Of a stretch of DNA of 64,000 nucleotides, positions 48,764 through 60,161 are shown one piece after another. The position numbers and the translations under genes are program-made. Source of the DNA: Neurospora crassa OR74A (Eukaryota > Ascomycota > Sordariomycetes > Sordariales > Sordariaceae); contig NC_026505.1 in the NCBI RefSeq assembly GCF_000182925.2, positions 3,286,001 through 3,350,000 of the forward strand, given 5' to 3'. The notes beneath the pieces are model-generated. The model made no database searches. It was not told the DNA's origin and saw only the letters and a list, made by a program, of their open reading frames with translations. Within the stretch, counting starts at the first letter, position 1; every line of letters begins with the position of its first letter.

Positions 48764-51040
48764 TTACGCGGTCTTGGGAGGTGTCTGCATCCACGTGGGC
48801 AGAGCCTTCCATCCAGCGGCATTGGCATCGAGCTTCACGCGGCCAAAATGCTCATCAAGATCCAGCAGGATCTTGAGGGCATTGCGTGACCTCGTGTACG
48901 GGCTGTCACCGCCCACAGAATCTTTCACCATGGACACAGCATCAGCGACGCCCGCGTGCATCTTCTCCGCCTTCTGTCCAGGATACGGCAGAACACTCTG
49001 GAGGAGCTCATAAGCGGCAAGGGTGAAACCGAATTGCGGCGAGGAGCGGAAAATACGGGCAGGACCACCCTTGAAGAAGGCCCGGAAGCCTTCTTCCTTC
49101 CAGATGGTCTTAGCAGCATGCCTAAGACCGGTATACTGCGTGTCGCCCTTGCGGGCCTCGACTTGCAGACGAGTCTTGATGACGTCGCAGGGTGTCGTAA
49201 GGTAAGCAGCCGGCATACCGGCAATGGCGCCGGCCGTAAGAAGCTGAAGAACGCCCAGCTTCTTAGTCTTTGACTCGCCGAAAAGGTCCTTCTTTAGGTG
49301 GGAGTAAGTGGGGAAGTAGATAGCCGAGAAGGGAACGTCGCGGAGCAAGCAAGCAGAGGCGCCCTTGTACAATCCTACCAGGCCCAAGTTACGGACGATC
49401 CACATGGCAGAGCGCTTGGGAGCGCCCTCGACACTCTTAGCAACCTCACCCTGGACCTGCAATCTGATTTTGACAATTTCCAAGGGGTTTGTGAAAACCT
49501 AATGCACAAGAAAGCAGTTAGCATTCTCCACAGCAAAAGCCAGGCACACAGAATATTTCAAGAAGACTTACAACTTGGCAACCACCGGCAGTACCACCAG
49601 CAATAATCTCATGGATCACGGAGATATTGCCCTGCTTATCAGTAAAGGCGCCACGAACGAGATCGTTGACGGTAAGCTTGATGGCCTTCTCAGGGGCGAC
49701 ACCAACAAGCTGGGGCAGGACACCCGAGTAAAGACCCCTGAAACCCTCGTTGCGAATGACTTTTCTAAAGCAGTCGATGGAGTTGTCATAGAGTCTGCTA
49801 CCAGGCGAAGCACCTCTCTGGTTCTGCATTCTTGTCTTGACCAGATCAATGGGATAGACCATAAATGCACCGAAGGCGCCTGACAAACTGCCGAGGATGA
49901 AGTTGTAAGCCGACTCCCCCGCCCGGTGGGCAAACTGCTGACCCTTTGTCTGCACAGCTTGGGGCAGAAGTCTTGCCTCGGCCTCGTGACGGTTTCTCCA
50001 TGAAGGGTCAAGAACCTTTGCGAAATCCTCAAGACCAAGTCTGCCTGAGGGGTTACCAACACTCGCAAAGTGGAACAGAATATCCGCCTCCATGGGAGTG
50101 AAGAGGGAAAAGCGGGTGATCTTTGCAGCCTGGTTGAGAAATTCAGTGCGAGTAATCTTGCCATCCTGACTCTTGCCGCAAGCCTTACGGATTATGAGCT
50201 CGACTAGATCCATTTCCTTGATTATGTTTTGGAATGCCCTAACGTTCGCATACGAGACCTTACTGCCCTGGGAGATGTTGCAAAGAGTGTTGAGGTTTTC
50301 GAGGAGGTGATCAGACAGCTTGTGCTTCGAGGTCTCCATAATGATTCGCTCGAAGTCACCGGGTTCGATGAAGCCGTCCCCATCCTTGTCGAAGAGCTGG
50401 AACGCCTGGCGGATGCGCTCGCCTTGTAGGCCACGGAGCATTTGCGAAAATTGTTGGTAGTCCAAGTTGTGTCTCTTGGTCTTGCTTCCGATGTAGAGTT
50501 TGGCCCATTCGCAGTCCCAATCGAATGGGATGCTATTCGGGCCCTTGTTGAGCTCGTAAAGACGACGGAAGTCATCATACTTGACTGTGCCGAGGCGCTC
50601 AACGTCGAACAGGCGGAATGCAATTTCATACTCGGCATCGGGCTTCTCGAGCAGGTTCTCGAAGTATGTCCAGTCGGAAAGGGTTACCTTTCCTTTATTG
50701 GCTCGGTCGGCAACGCTGAATAGGATGCTGTACTGTTCGCGCTTGATTTTATGCTGTATGGAAAGAAGGCGCGCGCGGGTCAGCCAGTGAGCTGCAAACT
50801 GAGGGCAAAGTGAGGATCTGTTGAGGTGTGACTCACATAGTCTTCGTGAGGGGGAGCCACGGCATCAATGAACTGATCGGGTCCCAAGAAAAGTTCACCC
50901 GTCTCGGAGTCCTGAACAGCGTAGTGGGTGAAGCGCGCCTTGGTCTGAGCAGTAGGCTGCACCTGGTCGGCGGCGGCATGCTCATCGGAGCCGATGAGGG
51001 TCTCCTTGACCGCTTCCTTAACAACCGCTGCTGTGGACAT
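48764..51040 (-). CDS. AGC1: Mitochondrial aspartate/glutamate carrier with EF-hands (Agc1/aralar type)
   Basis: This carrier exchanges aspartate for glutamate across the inner mitochondrial membrane, feeding the malate-aspartate shuttle. The exons are 51040-50837, 50753-49572 and 49498-48764, giving 706 residues, about the length of animal aralar/citrin. The N-terminal half has degenerate EF-hands plus one clear loop, [12 protein letters not shown] at 190-201. The C-terminal half has three mitochondrial carrier repeats with signatures PIDLVK (from 369), PLEIVK (from 467) and PCDVIK (from 565), each followed by [TI]R. Yeast Agc1 lacks functional EF-hands, so the intact loop suggests animal-like calcium sensing. 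A C-terminal amphipathic tail follows the last repeat. Introns are GT-AG and the ATG opens a family-like N-terminus. Confidence 0.94.
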
Positions 51041-54000
51041 GGCGACTGTATGTGGTAGTGAAGCGCTCTACGCGGAACGCGGACAGGCTGGGTACTTTGT
51101 ACAAGCAGAGAGCAGGTATGCGACGCAGGGGACGATCTTGTGCGCGAAGAGTCAAAGCTTTGCGTCTCTCAAGGTTGCGGGCTTGCGGCTGGTGAAATGC
51201 GTCGCGAATTGTCGCACACGCACTGGGGTTGCACTTCTCAGTGGTCGGCGCGAGTGGGGTCTCCAGGGAATCGGATCTGGGGTCCCGGATGGGGTTGCGA
51301 GAATTCTCGAGGCTGGAGACGAACGGGTGAGCCAGAAGAGAGACGGAAGAGGGCGACAGCGCTGTGGACTCGTGGAGGTGCAGGCCGATCTCGGGATATA
51401 TCGCAGGCGGACCGCCGGCCGTAGCGGATACGGAGCCAGTTTTTTTTTTGTTGGATACGATGTGACGGCAGCCCACAATGCGACGGAGCGACGGTTGGAC
51501 GGCCCACGGCGGGGAAGAGGGGGATCGCTGGCGAAGACTGCACCCAGTAAACAAACCCCGGTCGGGATCGAAGAAAAAACGGAACTCGTCACGCGGCTAT
51601 CCTGCGGACGACAGCTGCGGCCAAAGGTGCGCTTTTACCTCTCTGGAGTCTGGGACACGATGCAAGTGAGCACTCAGAGACCTGACACGGCTACGAACAC
51701 TCGACTTTGCCTTTTCAACTGCAAGAGTGATGAAGGAAGTATGACTGCACTATAATAACTAGGATGATGTTCCAGAACGAGCGTGAGATGTGTAGAAGAG
51801 AGTGAGATGTGGAGTGGTTGTCGTGGGGGGTGGGGACCTCTAAAAGATGCGAAGGCGATCGCGCAATGTAGTGTAGCGGGAGAGTGGTCAACGAAAAAGA
51901 AAAAAAAAAAAAAAAGATTGAGCAGACGAAAATTTCAGTCCAGTAGTATGGTACTGTGTACAAAAACTGCATGGCCAAGACCATCATCCCCTTTCTTGGC
52001 TTCAGGTTATCCCAAATAGTAAAGGGTTCCTGCGGTGTCTTCCTCTATTCCGAATCCGCGTTCCAATATGCGATTGCCCCTGCCGCCCCGAGATTTATTC
52101 ATCACAGGTACCCTACCGTCGTCACACCTTTATATTCCAACTCCCGTTCCAAGCAGGAAGCCGTGGTCCAGGCCGGGCCGACAGGTCATTCGATGCGAGG
52201 TAGTGAACTTGGAGTTTGCGGTCCTCAGCTTGCCAAGCAAATGCAACTTTTGAACTCAGTTTAGGTAATGTTCAACCTCGAGGCGTGAGCGAAAGGAATC
52301 CACAAAGCTGAGAAATATCCACTCGGGAACTCCAGCCCAGGCAGCCCCAGTTCCGTCTCCATTCACGAACCTAAAGTTCCGCCTCGAGTCTAAAGGAAAC
52401 CCCACTTCTAAACGATGACTCCATGGTGCCCCTGAACCCCGCCGCCCACCATTTATCATCAACAATCCACTTTGTGATTTCATCAAACTTTGGCGCTGAG
52501 GATTCGTGATCATCCAATTCCGCTCTTGATCGACCCGGTATTGCATGGACAATGACCAGGAGTCCCATGATGACACATGTGATGGATGCATTGAAAACGC
52601 TGATTCATAGTCGAGTGGAAATAGTATAGGAATGCTACTAACAACTTCGGACAGCCGAGATCGCACAATCACCACAAGCTCTGAATGGGCTGCCGACTTC
52701 CACATTGCAGACGAGAACCTGACGCACCATAATTCGAGTGTTTTCTTTTCATCCCAGTCTTGAATATCTGAACTTACAAGACCGCAGTGGCTCACCGGTT
52801 GCTTTACATACATAGTATGGCTTAATCAAGGAGCAAACGTTTTCATGAAATAACAACCTGCTGTGTGATATCATCTTCCCACTCGGGGTCGGAATGATTT
52901 GTCCTCCTCGACATTAGAATTGAACATCTGTTGTTAAAGCAGGCAGCTTTTTAATCCACATTGACCATCACTGGCACCAATGCATCATGAAAAGCGATGA
53001 GTGACATAAATTGTCTTGAATATAGATTGGACTACCGATAGTGGGCCGTGCTAATGCCATAGCTTAACTGATGTTTTGACTCTTCTTCTCTATTGGTAAA
53101 GTGCCTTGTCACTTATTGGAAGTGAACCCTTTTTCTCTTGGCCCAAAACCAGGCATTTTAGAGAATTGAGCAGAATACTCTAAGCATCTTAAGACAAACA
53201 TATAAGGAAAAGCACCCTTAACATGCTACCATGCCTTGCTCTCCTCCTCATGTTATCAATGACGTTCATCCAGTTCCATCCGCCGTGCTTACCATTTTCG
53301 TGCCCAACTTATTGCGTGACTTCTGTCAAGGCAAAGAATAAAAATGCAAAATGAATAGAAACGCGAACGACCATCCCTTTTGAGCAGCGCCGAGCTTTCA
53401 TCTTTATCAGAAAGAGCAAAGATAAATAAAATAAGCTAGACATAAAAATGTCGGTAGAACTTGGAAGACCATGCACTCGCACTAAAGGCTGAAGCTCGTT
53501 GAAATATCATGTCCATTGTACCGACGCCATTCCATCTTGTCCATTTGTCGACCCATCCGTCCATTCGTCTCTGATATGAATCCCTGAAGCAGACGCCGTT
53601 CCAGTTTCCCTTTAGATGAGCCACCCCCCCTTTTCCCCTTTTTTTCTTCTTTTTTTTCTTCTTTCTTTCCCTCCTCTTTTTCGCCTAGAATCTCAACCTG
53701 GTGTAGAAGCCGTCGAGACAATGCATGACGATTACCTCCAATATCGCGCCTGAAAGTTGGAGCCGTATGAATCTTGACCTCCTGAAACGCCGATGAATAG
53801 GAAAAAGAAAGGGGGCAATCTGCCCCATAACCTGCGGTGAAAATAACACTGCAAGCGCAAGTGAAATCGAAACCCACAATAGGTAAGCGGGTAGAATATG
53901 TCGTACTTCGTCGCTTCATCATCAAAGCTTTGTTTCCTTTTTTCGTAGTCTTTTCGTTTACTTTGGCATGAATTTGGCACCGCCGGACCCGTGGAGTACC

Positions 54001-54289
54001 AAAGATTAGATCAGACTGTCCCAAAAGAGTCTATAATACGTAGTATCGGATGTCCGAAAGGAGAATATGTTATCCGCGGGCCCGGAGGTACGAAACAGGT
54101 GCTGCCGTCGTCGATGAAAGCAGCGCCATAACTAGTTGTACATCTCCTTTAGTGGACATATTAAGAGGAAAGAGCCGCTATCGTTGTGGTCTCTTCCTAA
54201 CAATGCAGTTGGTAATTCGCCTCAACGTCAGCATGTTCTTATTGACCAAGATGCATGCTAGGGCGAACGGGTGGAGGGCATGGTTGGGT
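51041..54289. other. Spacer between AGC1 and cyclin B
   Basis: This holds the AGC1 promoter on the left and the cyclin 3'UTR on the right. A15 lies at 51901-51915. A 185-codon open frame at 52256-52813 (minus) starts with ATG but has no motif. The stretch ~52830-53420 is more AT-rich than its surroundings. I see no supported gene. Confidence 0.4.
51901..51915. repeat. A15 homopolymer
   Basis: A run of 15 A follows a shorter A-rich stretch in the AGC1 upstream spacer. Confidence 0.85.
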
Positions 54290-56609
54290 CTATGATTGCG
54301 CACTGTCGCTGATAGAAGCGTTCGTTCGAATCGGCAGCACGAAACCGTTCGCAATTTTGCCTTCCACGAAAGTAGACGCGGACTTGAACCTCTGATGAGA
54401 GTACTTGTCGTATACCGCGCCGTGATGTTTGCGTGGTTCCTGGCAGCAGTCGAGGATGCTAATGATGAGTGGCCTCAATTGAGCCAGCGTATAGCCGGAA
54501 AAGTGAACATGGGCATGTGTCTGTCATGTGTAAGCTTTCAATTAATAATGTCATGATGAAGAGGAGGACTTACCCATGGCCCTCTTTGCAGGAAAAAGCG
54601 GGAGAGGCAATGGGCACCGGCAGCAAGATAACTCGCAGGGCAGCCCACAAAACGCTCATCCATGATAGTCACTTCGAGCAAGTACTTTGCAAGAGTTCGA
54701 GTTTCCAAATCGTAGTCATCGGCTTTGCTAATGCGCCGAAGGAAGCTCATCGGGCCTGGCCAACCAAGTTCGAAGTTCAGCATGGTGAGCATGAACTTCT
54801 CTGCCTTTAGAATCTCCTCAACAGAGTATCCCTGATCCACCATGTACACAAGTTCCTGAATGGAAGGGCAGTTGATCTCCTCGTACTTGGCTGCGACGAA
54901 AATGGCAGTCGCGCCAACCAGTTGAAGCTTGCCCAGCGAAACAACCTTAACTGAAAGAAAGCGGTCGATGTAGTTCACGGTGAGAAAGAGGGTCTCCGGG
55001 AGAAGACTGAAGCGATGGTGAACCTGGACCAGCCAGTCCATGAGGACGGATCGCATGGACCACCGGATCTCGGTTTGGATGTCCATGTAGTGAGGATTCG
55101 GAAGCATCCGTTCCTGATGAAACGATTGGTTAGTGTCACAGTGATATTGGGAAAGCCTCAGCGGGGTATCCTACCTCAAGCTCGCGCAAGTACTCAAAGA
55201 TCTCGTCGCCGTACTCAGCTACCATGCTCACATCCCAATTCTCTTCCTCAACCTCTTCCTCCGTTTGATGCTCCAAAACCCATGCCTTCGCAATGTCAAG
55301 TTCCTTCTGGATGTCCGCGGTAAATTTGGGCGCGACTAATGTGGGAGGTCCTCCTGTGGTATTGTCGCAATGAGATCGATAAGAATGGGCGGTGGTATAT
55401 CCTTGGTCGTCGTAGAGGTCCTGATCGTCGTCATCTTCAGAATACTCTTCGGGATCAGAGACGTTGGGGGGCAGTGGAAGGGCCCTGACTGGTTTCGAGG
55501 GTGCGAGTGGTGCGCCTTGAGGCATCGAGTCATAACTGGCTTGGGCGATTGACATGTGATTTGCGTGGACGATAGCTGCAGGATCAGTGTTCGCAGGAAT
55601 ATCGAGATCTCTGGATAATTGCTCGACCGCGTCCTCGTAAGACTCGGCGTAATCGGCATTTGAATCGTCGGGATCATCCACGTCATTCAGGTTCTCGTAA
55701 TTGGGCACGTATTTGCTCTGATTCCGGTGTAGGGTATGCTGCTGGTCCGACTTGAGTTGCGGTTGACTTTTGTAGTGGCGTGGATCCTTAATATGCTTGT
55801 CGACCATCGCAACAAGATCATCAACTGACGAGGAAGTGGGCGCATGAGATGTGCTCTCCTCCTTGACTTTGTTGTCGCGGTATACGTTGGTCGTTTTCTT
55901 GACCGGTGCGGAGAGTTTGGCGATGGCATTGTGTGAGCGAATGCCACCGTATGCCCCGCTGGCGGCATGGGATGATAGGGGAGCCGTCGAAGAATACTTT
56001 TGGTGGCCGTGTGATGCTGCCTTCGAGGTCGCCGTTGGCCGCATATAATGCTCCTCCGCTGCCGAGCGGTTATTCTCCCTGCCATCCGACCGTAGGTCTC
56101 GAGTGCTGCTGGTTGTGACCATCGGTTTCACCCTGTTCTTCAGCATGTCCTTGTTCCCGCCGTCGGCTAGTGGCTTCGAGGTGTTGCTCTTGTCGAAGCA
56201 GGCAGCCCTCTTGGGTGGTGCGTTCAAGGTGCCGTTAACCGCCATCATTGCCTTGATCTTGCTGTCCGACCTCTTACTTTGATGAGTCGGATCGGCAGGT
56301 GGGATATTCTCGTCACCGTATCGAACGGGAGGAGCCCACAGAGGACGCTGGGGCTGGATTGAAGGTATCAGTCAGTATACCGAGCAAACGAAAAATCAAA
56401 TACGCATTCCCACTGCGTTGCTGAGGCGGTAGGAAGGCCTCCAATGATTTGCAGCAGGGAAGGTAAATTGTCTGGCCTAGTTTGGATGTGTAATCTGTGA
56501 TAACGGTGGTGATAACGAAGGTGTGGGGTGGAATACGAACTTGTCATCAGGAAGGAGAAAACGACCTGATGGGGGAGAGTAGGTTTCGTCACGTACCTTT
56601 GCGTCCATC
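54290..56609 (-). CDS. nimE: G2/mitotic B-type cyclin
   Basis: This is the activator of the mitotic cyclin-dependent kinase in the nucleus. The exons are 56609-56598 (12 nt, MDAK), 56353-55175, 55113-54574 and 54520-54290, giving 653 residues. The long N-terminal region is disordered, with acidic runs (SEDDDDQDLYDDQ). The candidate destruction box is RAACFDKSN (53-61), where the usual Leu at position 4 is Cys. The cyclin box (~425-550) has RWSMRSVLMDWLVQVHHRF, LTVNYIDRFLS, KLQLVGATAIFVAAKYEEI and LGWPGPMSFLRRISKAD. The C-terminal cyclin fold includes CLSRFF and HFSGYTLAQLRPLI. Intron 1 (244 bp) is the longest in the window; the gtacgt donor and CCAG acceptor give MDAKPQRPLWAPPVRYGDENIPP, which matches B-cyclin starts. 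N-terminal length is unusual and may include lineage-specific insertions. Confidence 0.93.
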
Positions 56610-59370
56610 TTTAGGGAAATTACCAAAGAGATACGGGATGATGTTTTGCTGAATGGATGCCTGCGGAACCTTGAGAGTTGGTAGTATTAAGGTGAAGGCT
56701 GGATGACCTTGAACACGCGACGCGCTTGGCGTAGGTCGACGGCCAAAGTGATCCAGATGGCAAATAGCTGAAATGGAAGTTATACCGAGTTCTGTTATAG
56801 ACGACGAAGATGAAGCGTTGGTGCTGTTGGCTGGTGGTTATTGTTGGTGGAAACGACTGTGGGTTTAAAAAAGGACCTGTGAGCGCTGGCGAAGAAAGAA
56901 CCGTCCTGCAGTCGAGCGCCTCGTTCTGTACGACACAAAACCAACAAAGTGGACGTCCGAGAGTGCAACTGAACTGAACTGAACGGAAGCGATGCGCCAG
57001 TGCAGCAGACAGGAAATGAGAATGCGCGTTGAAAGAGTTGAAAAGCACGACCCGCGACTCGGGACTTGATATCCCTCCAGGACAGGCGAGACTGGTGAGA
57101 CTGGTCGGCGCAACAAGTCCAAATTGACCAGAGTCGTTTCAGTTGAAGCCGGCTTGCACCAACCTGAAGAAGGAAGGGGAACAGGCGATTCACGGGCAGG
57201 GTCGCAGGGCGAAGATTACCACTGTGGAGCTGCGTGTCGTAACCGTAACCGTAACGCTCACTTCACCTCGACCTGCATGTGAAATATGCGCCTAAAGTCG
57301 AATGAGAGAATATGAGAAAAAAAGGGAAGTCCGACTTCAACGTCCGAACGAGCGACTAATTAAGGATAGATGCGCATGCTATTTTGGCTTGTGTCGGTGC
57401 GCTGCGATCCTCGGGCTGCAGTGCTTGCTCCACGATGCGAGGTTGTGTATGTCGCAAAAAGGAAGACGAATCGGGCGTGACAGGCTTGACAAGGTGGTTG
57501 GGGAAGGGTCCGGGCAAGTGCTGGGGTTTGTTGTGGGCGAACTTCTTTTCAAGGCCGGTCGCAGCGTCCCGACGTGCTGGGAATGTTCCCTTGCTTGCGA
57601 CTGTGTGTTTATTGACAGCACAGGAATGGGGTAACCTAGGAAACACTAGAAAACCAAACTGAAAAACCGCCAGAATGGTCTGTGCAACCCCGGACCCGCT
57701 CCCACCATGACGTAACACCCCATTGGAGGGATACCATCCAAATTCCTCACAACGCGGGGCAGGCACGCTCGACGCGTCAACCGACGCCTGGCGATGAAAA
57801 GGTCAGACAGCGCGCCCTCCGCAATGGAGTTGCTGTTCCTATTTCCACTTCTTTCGACGCAACTTGGTGTCTCTAAGAAGCGAAAACGTATCAACTAATG
57901 TCAGTCTCTTCATATTTTACAGTCAAAATCATTGGGAACCCCTCGGCGTCGCATTTTGCAACGGCGTTCTCCGCTCATACGCGAATCTTTCACGCCAGCA
58001 CGTGTCACGGATGACGAGGCGGGGAGCGTTGGAATTTCTCAAAACCGCACCCAACCCTCCTCGATAACCTCCGTATCAGCCTCATACGCTCCTCCCTGGT
58101 TTCAATTCAGTAGCGACACAAGCCCAGAACTCGAACTGTTTGTGAGTGGTATTCGCAAATTGCAACGAACGCTTACAAGAGAGCCTTTAACGTTCAAATG
58201 AAACTCTCGGAAGTGTCAGTGTCCGTTCACTTGTGGTGGTAAGGGTGGGTCTGCTGGGAAGCGGACGCTGTCTCTGTCTTGGCATGCCCCTGCTAAGTCC
58301 TAAATCTGAAATGGCAATGGCAATTTGCGACAAGAATAACAGAAAGTTCCACTTCTCGATGAGAGCGTCGATACCATTCCATCAATAACAGACATATGAT
58401 CAAACGAATTAAACACCCCGCTCCTTGAACTGCCAGCTTCGAATCATTGTTCGGGCGTGCTGCCTATGGACCATTTGTTTCGAGAAAATCAGGGGTTCGA
58501 CCCGACCGACGACCCCTCCTCATCTTTCGGTACTGTACGTAGTGACTGGGCATGCCTGCGCAATTGCGCCAGCACCTTGAAACGACCAATCTTGAACGAA
58601 GAGTCAAGTAGCTTCTCTTGATGTTGCCATCGCAATCATTCTTTGATTGTTTCCAAGATACATACTTCACCTTTTGCGAGCATCCGTCCGCGACCTTTGT
58701 GTGGAAGCGCGCGCGTGTATATCCCGTGGCTTGCACTGTCACTATGGAGCGCACGCGATGGGTGTGGTATGGAACTCTCAAACGTGGTCGCTTCCGATGT
58801 GATGAGACACGCCTATCGAAGTCTGCCGCTCCTGACCCGTTGTAGAGGGAACAACGGCTTTGAATGCTTCTGATTCTCCTAACATAGTAGACATCGGTGC
58901 GGATGAAGAATCATGACGATTAGTTGACCATGGATTGGACTTATCTCACTGTTTGCTCTCCCTTCGGGTGTCAGGTCTCGTCCGTGGTTAACTTCCCTTC
59001 TCTCCCGAGACACTCTTGCTTTGTGCTCTCGTCAGTTCAAACGGAAAGATTGTCTTTGGAGACAACGACGACGATGACCCTGTCGCTTCGTGCTGGACAT
59101 GGTGAATGCACATCGAAGTGGGCGCGAAACGCATATTGTGAGCTTGTGGTAAAATGCATTTTCAGGACTTTCATTCGGGCGGTTTAATTTGGTGTCGAGC
59201 GTGGCCAGGAATTGGCTACCTTATTGGCTTCAAAAGCAGCAGTGATTGAACGGAAGGTTCTATGGTTGACTCGAAGCTCCCCAACACTGTTCTCGAGGTA
59301 GCACAACGAGGAAATAGTAAGGGTTAAAAAGACTAACGTGGAGAAATATCGAGCGTAGTGCTTCTCGGCT

Positions 59371-59454
59371 TTTATTATTATTATTATTATTATTATCATT
59401 TTTTTGGCTAATTTTTTTTTGCTATTTTTTTTTTTCGGGGGGGGGGGGGGGGGG
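59371..59454. repeat. Composite simple repeat: (TTA)n, T-runs and G18
   Basis: A (TTA)n tract at 59371-59396 is followed by several T runs and then by 18 consecutive G at 59437-59454, with GGGG again after one A. Confidence 0.9.
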
Positions 59455-60147
59455 AGGGGCAAGTGCCAGGGCAGCGCCTCACTTCCTTACGCGCACCTTG
59501 GGGTTTAACTGTAGAGTGTCTACTACAGTACGTTGACCTAGAGGTATCTGCAGAGGGCGACTCGGTTAGGTAACCTCAATTTGTGTCAGTTTCCAGTCCT
59601 TCCAGCCTGTCCCAGCGACAATCGCAAAATGGGTTCATGGAAATCACCAACCTCCCTAAATGGTTCATTGAGGGGGCCGACTCGCTGACAGCCGTTGGCG
59701 TGATTGCCCGTCGGAAGGAAACCGCAGGAAAACCTCCACCTCGTAATGCAGGCCCGTCCACATTAATCATGCATGAGCTTCAACGGACAGCGAAGGCGTA
59801 GAACGACTCGATTATTGAAGACACTCTCGATCCCCGCAAATGGGCGTGAGAAGCTCTGCAATGACTGACGTGCGTACGTAGCGATCGATTTTCCTATTCG
59901 CGGTCACACAGTATGTATCGATAAGCGCATACGCTCACATACTACCGGTACCGTAGCCACGGAGGCCCGAGTCGGAGACTTTTGAGGTGATGGGCGTAGA
60001 GAACTCGGTAGTGGCCTCCCTAACATTATGACCGTTTTTGATCTCCTCATCTCTAGATCTTATAATATCCGATGCCAAGGTGGGAATGACCAAAGACAAG
60101 ATATGTAACTCTTCACAAGATGATTCGGTGCAATTTGTAGATGGCCT

Positions 60148-60161
60148 CCCCCCCCCCCCCC
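60148..60161. repeat. C14 homopolymer
   Basis: A run of 14 C is followed by GGG. Confidence 0.9.

Noticed and set aside
52256-52813. 185-codon ATG-started open frame on the minus strand
   Set aside because: No domain, no splice context and random-looking composition. It could be an orphan gene, but nothing in the sequence supports it.
58480-58530. GGTTCGACCC sequence resembling a tRNA T-loop
   Set aside because: Neither a pairing T-stem nor D-arm, anticodon arm or acceptor stem can be drawn around it.
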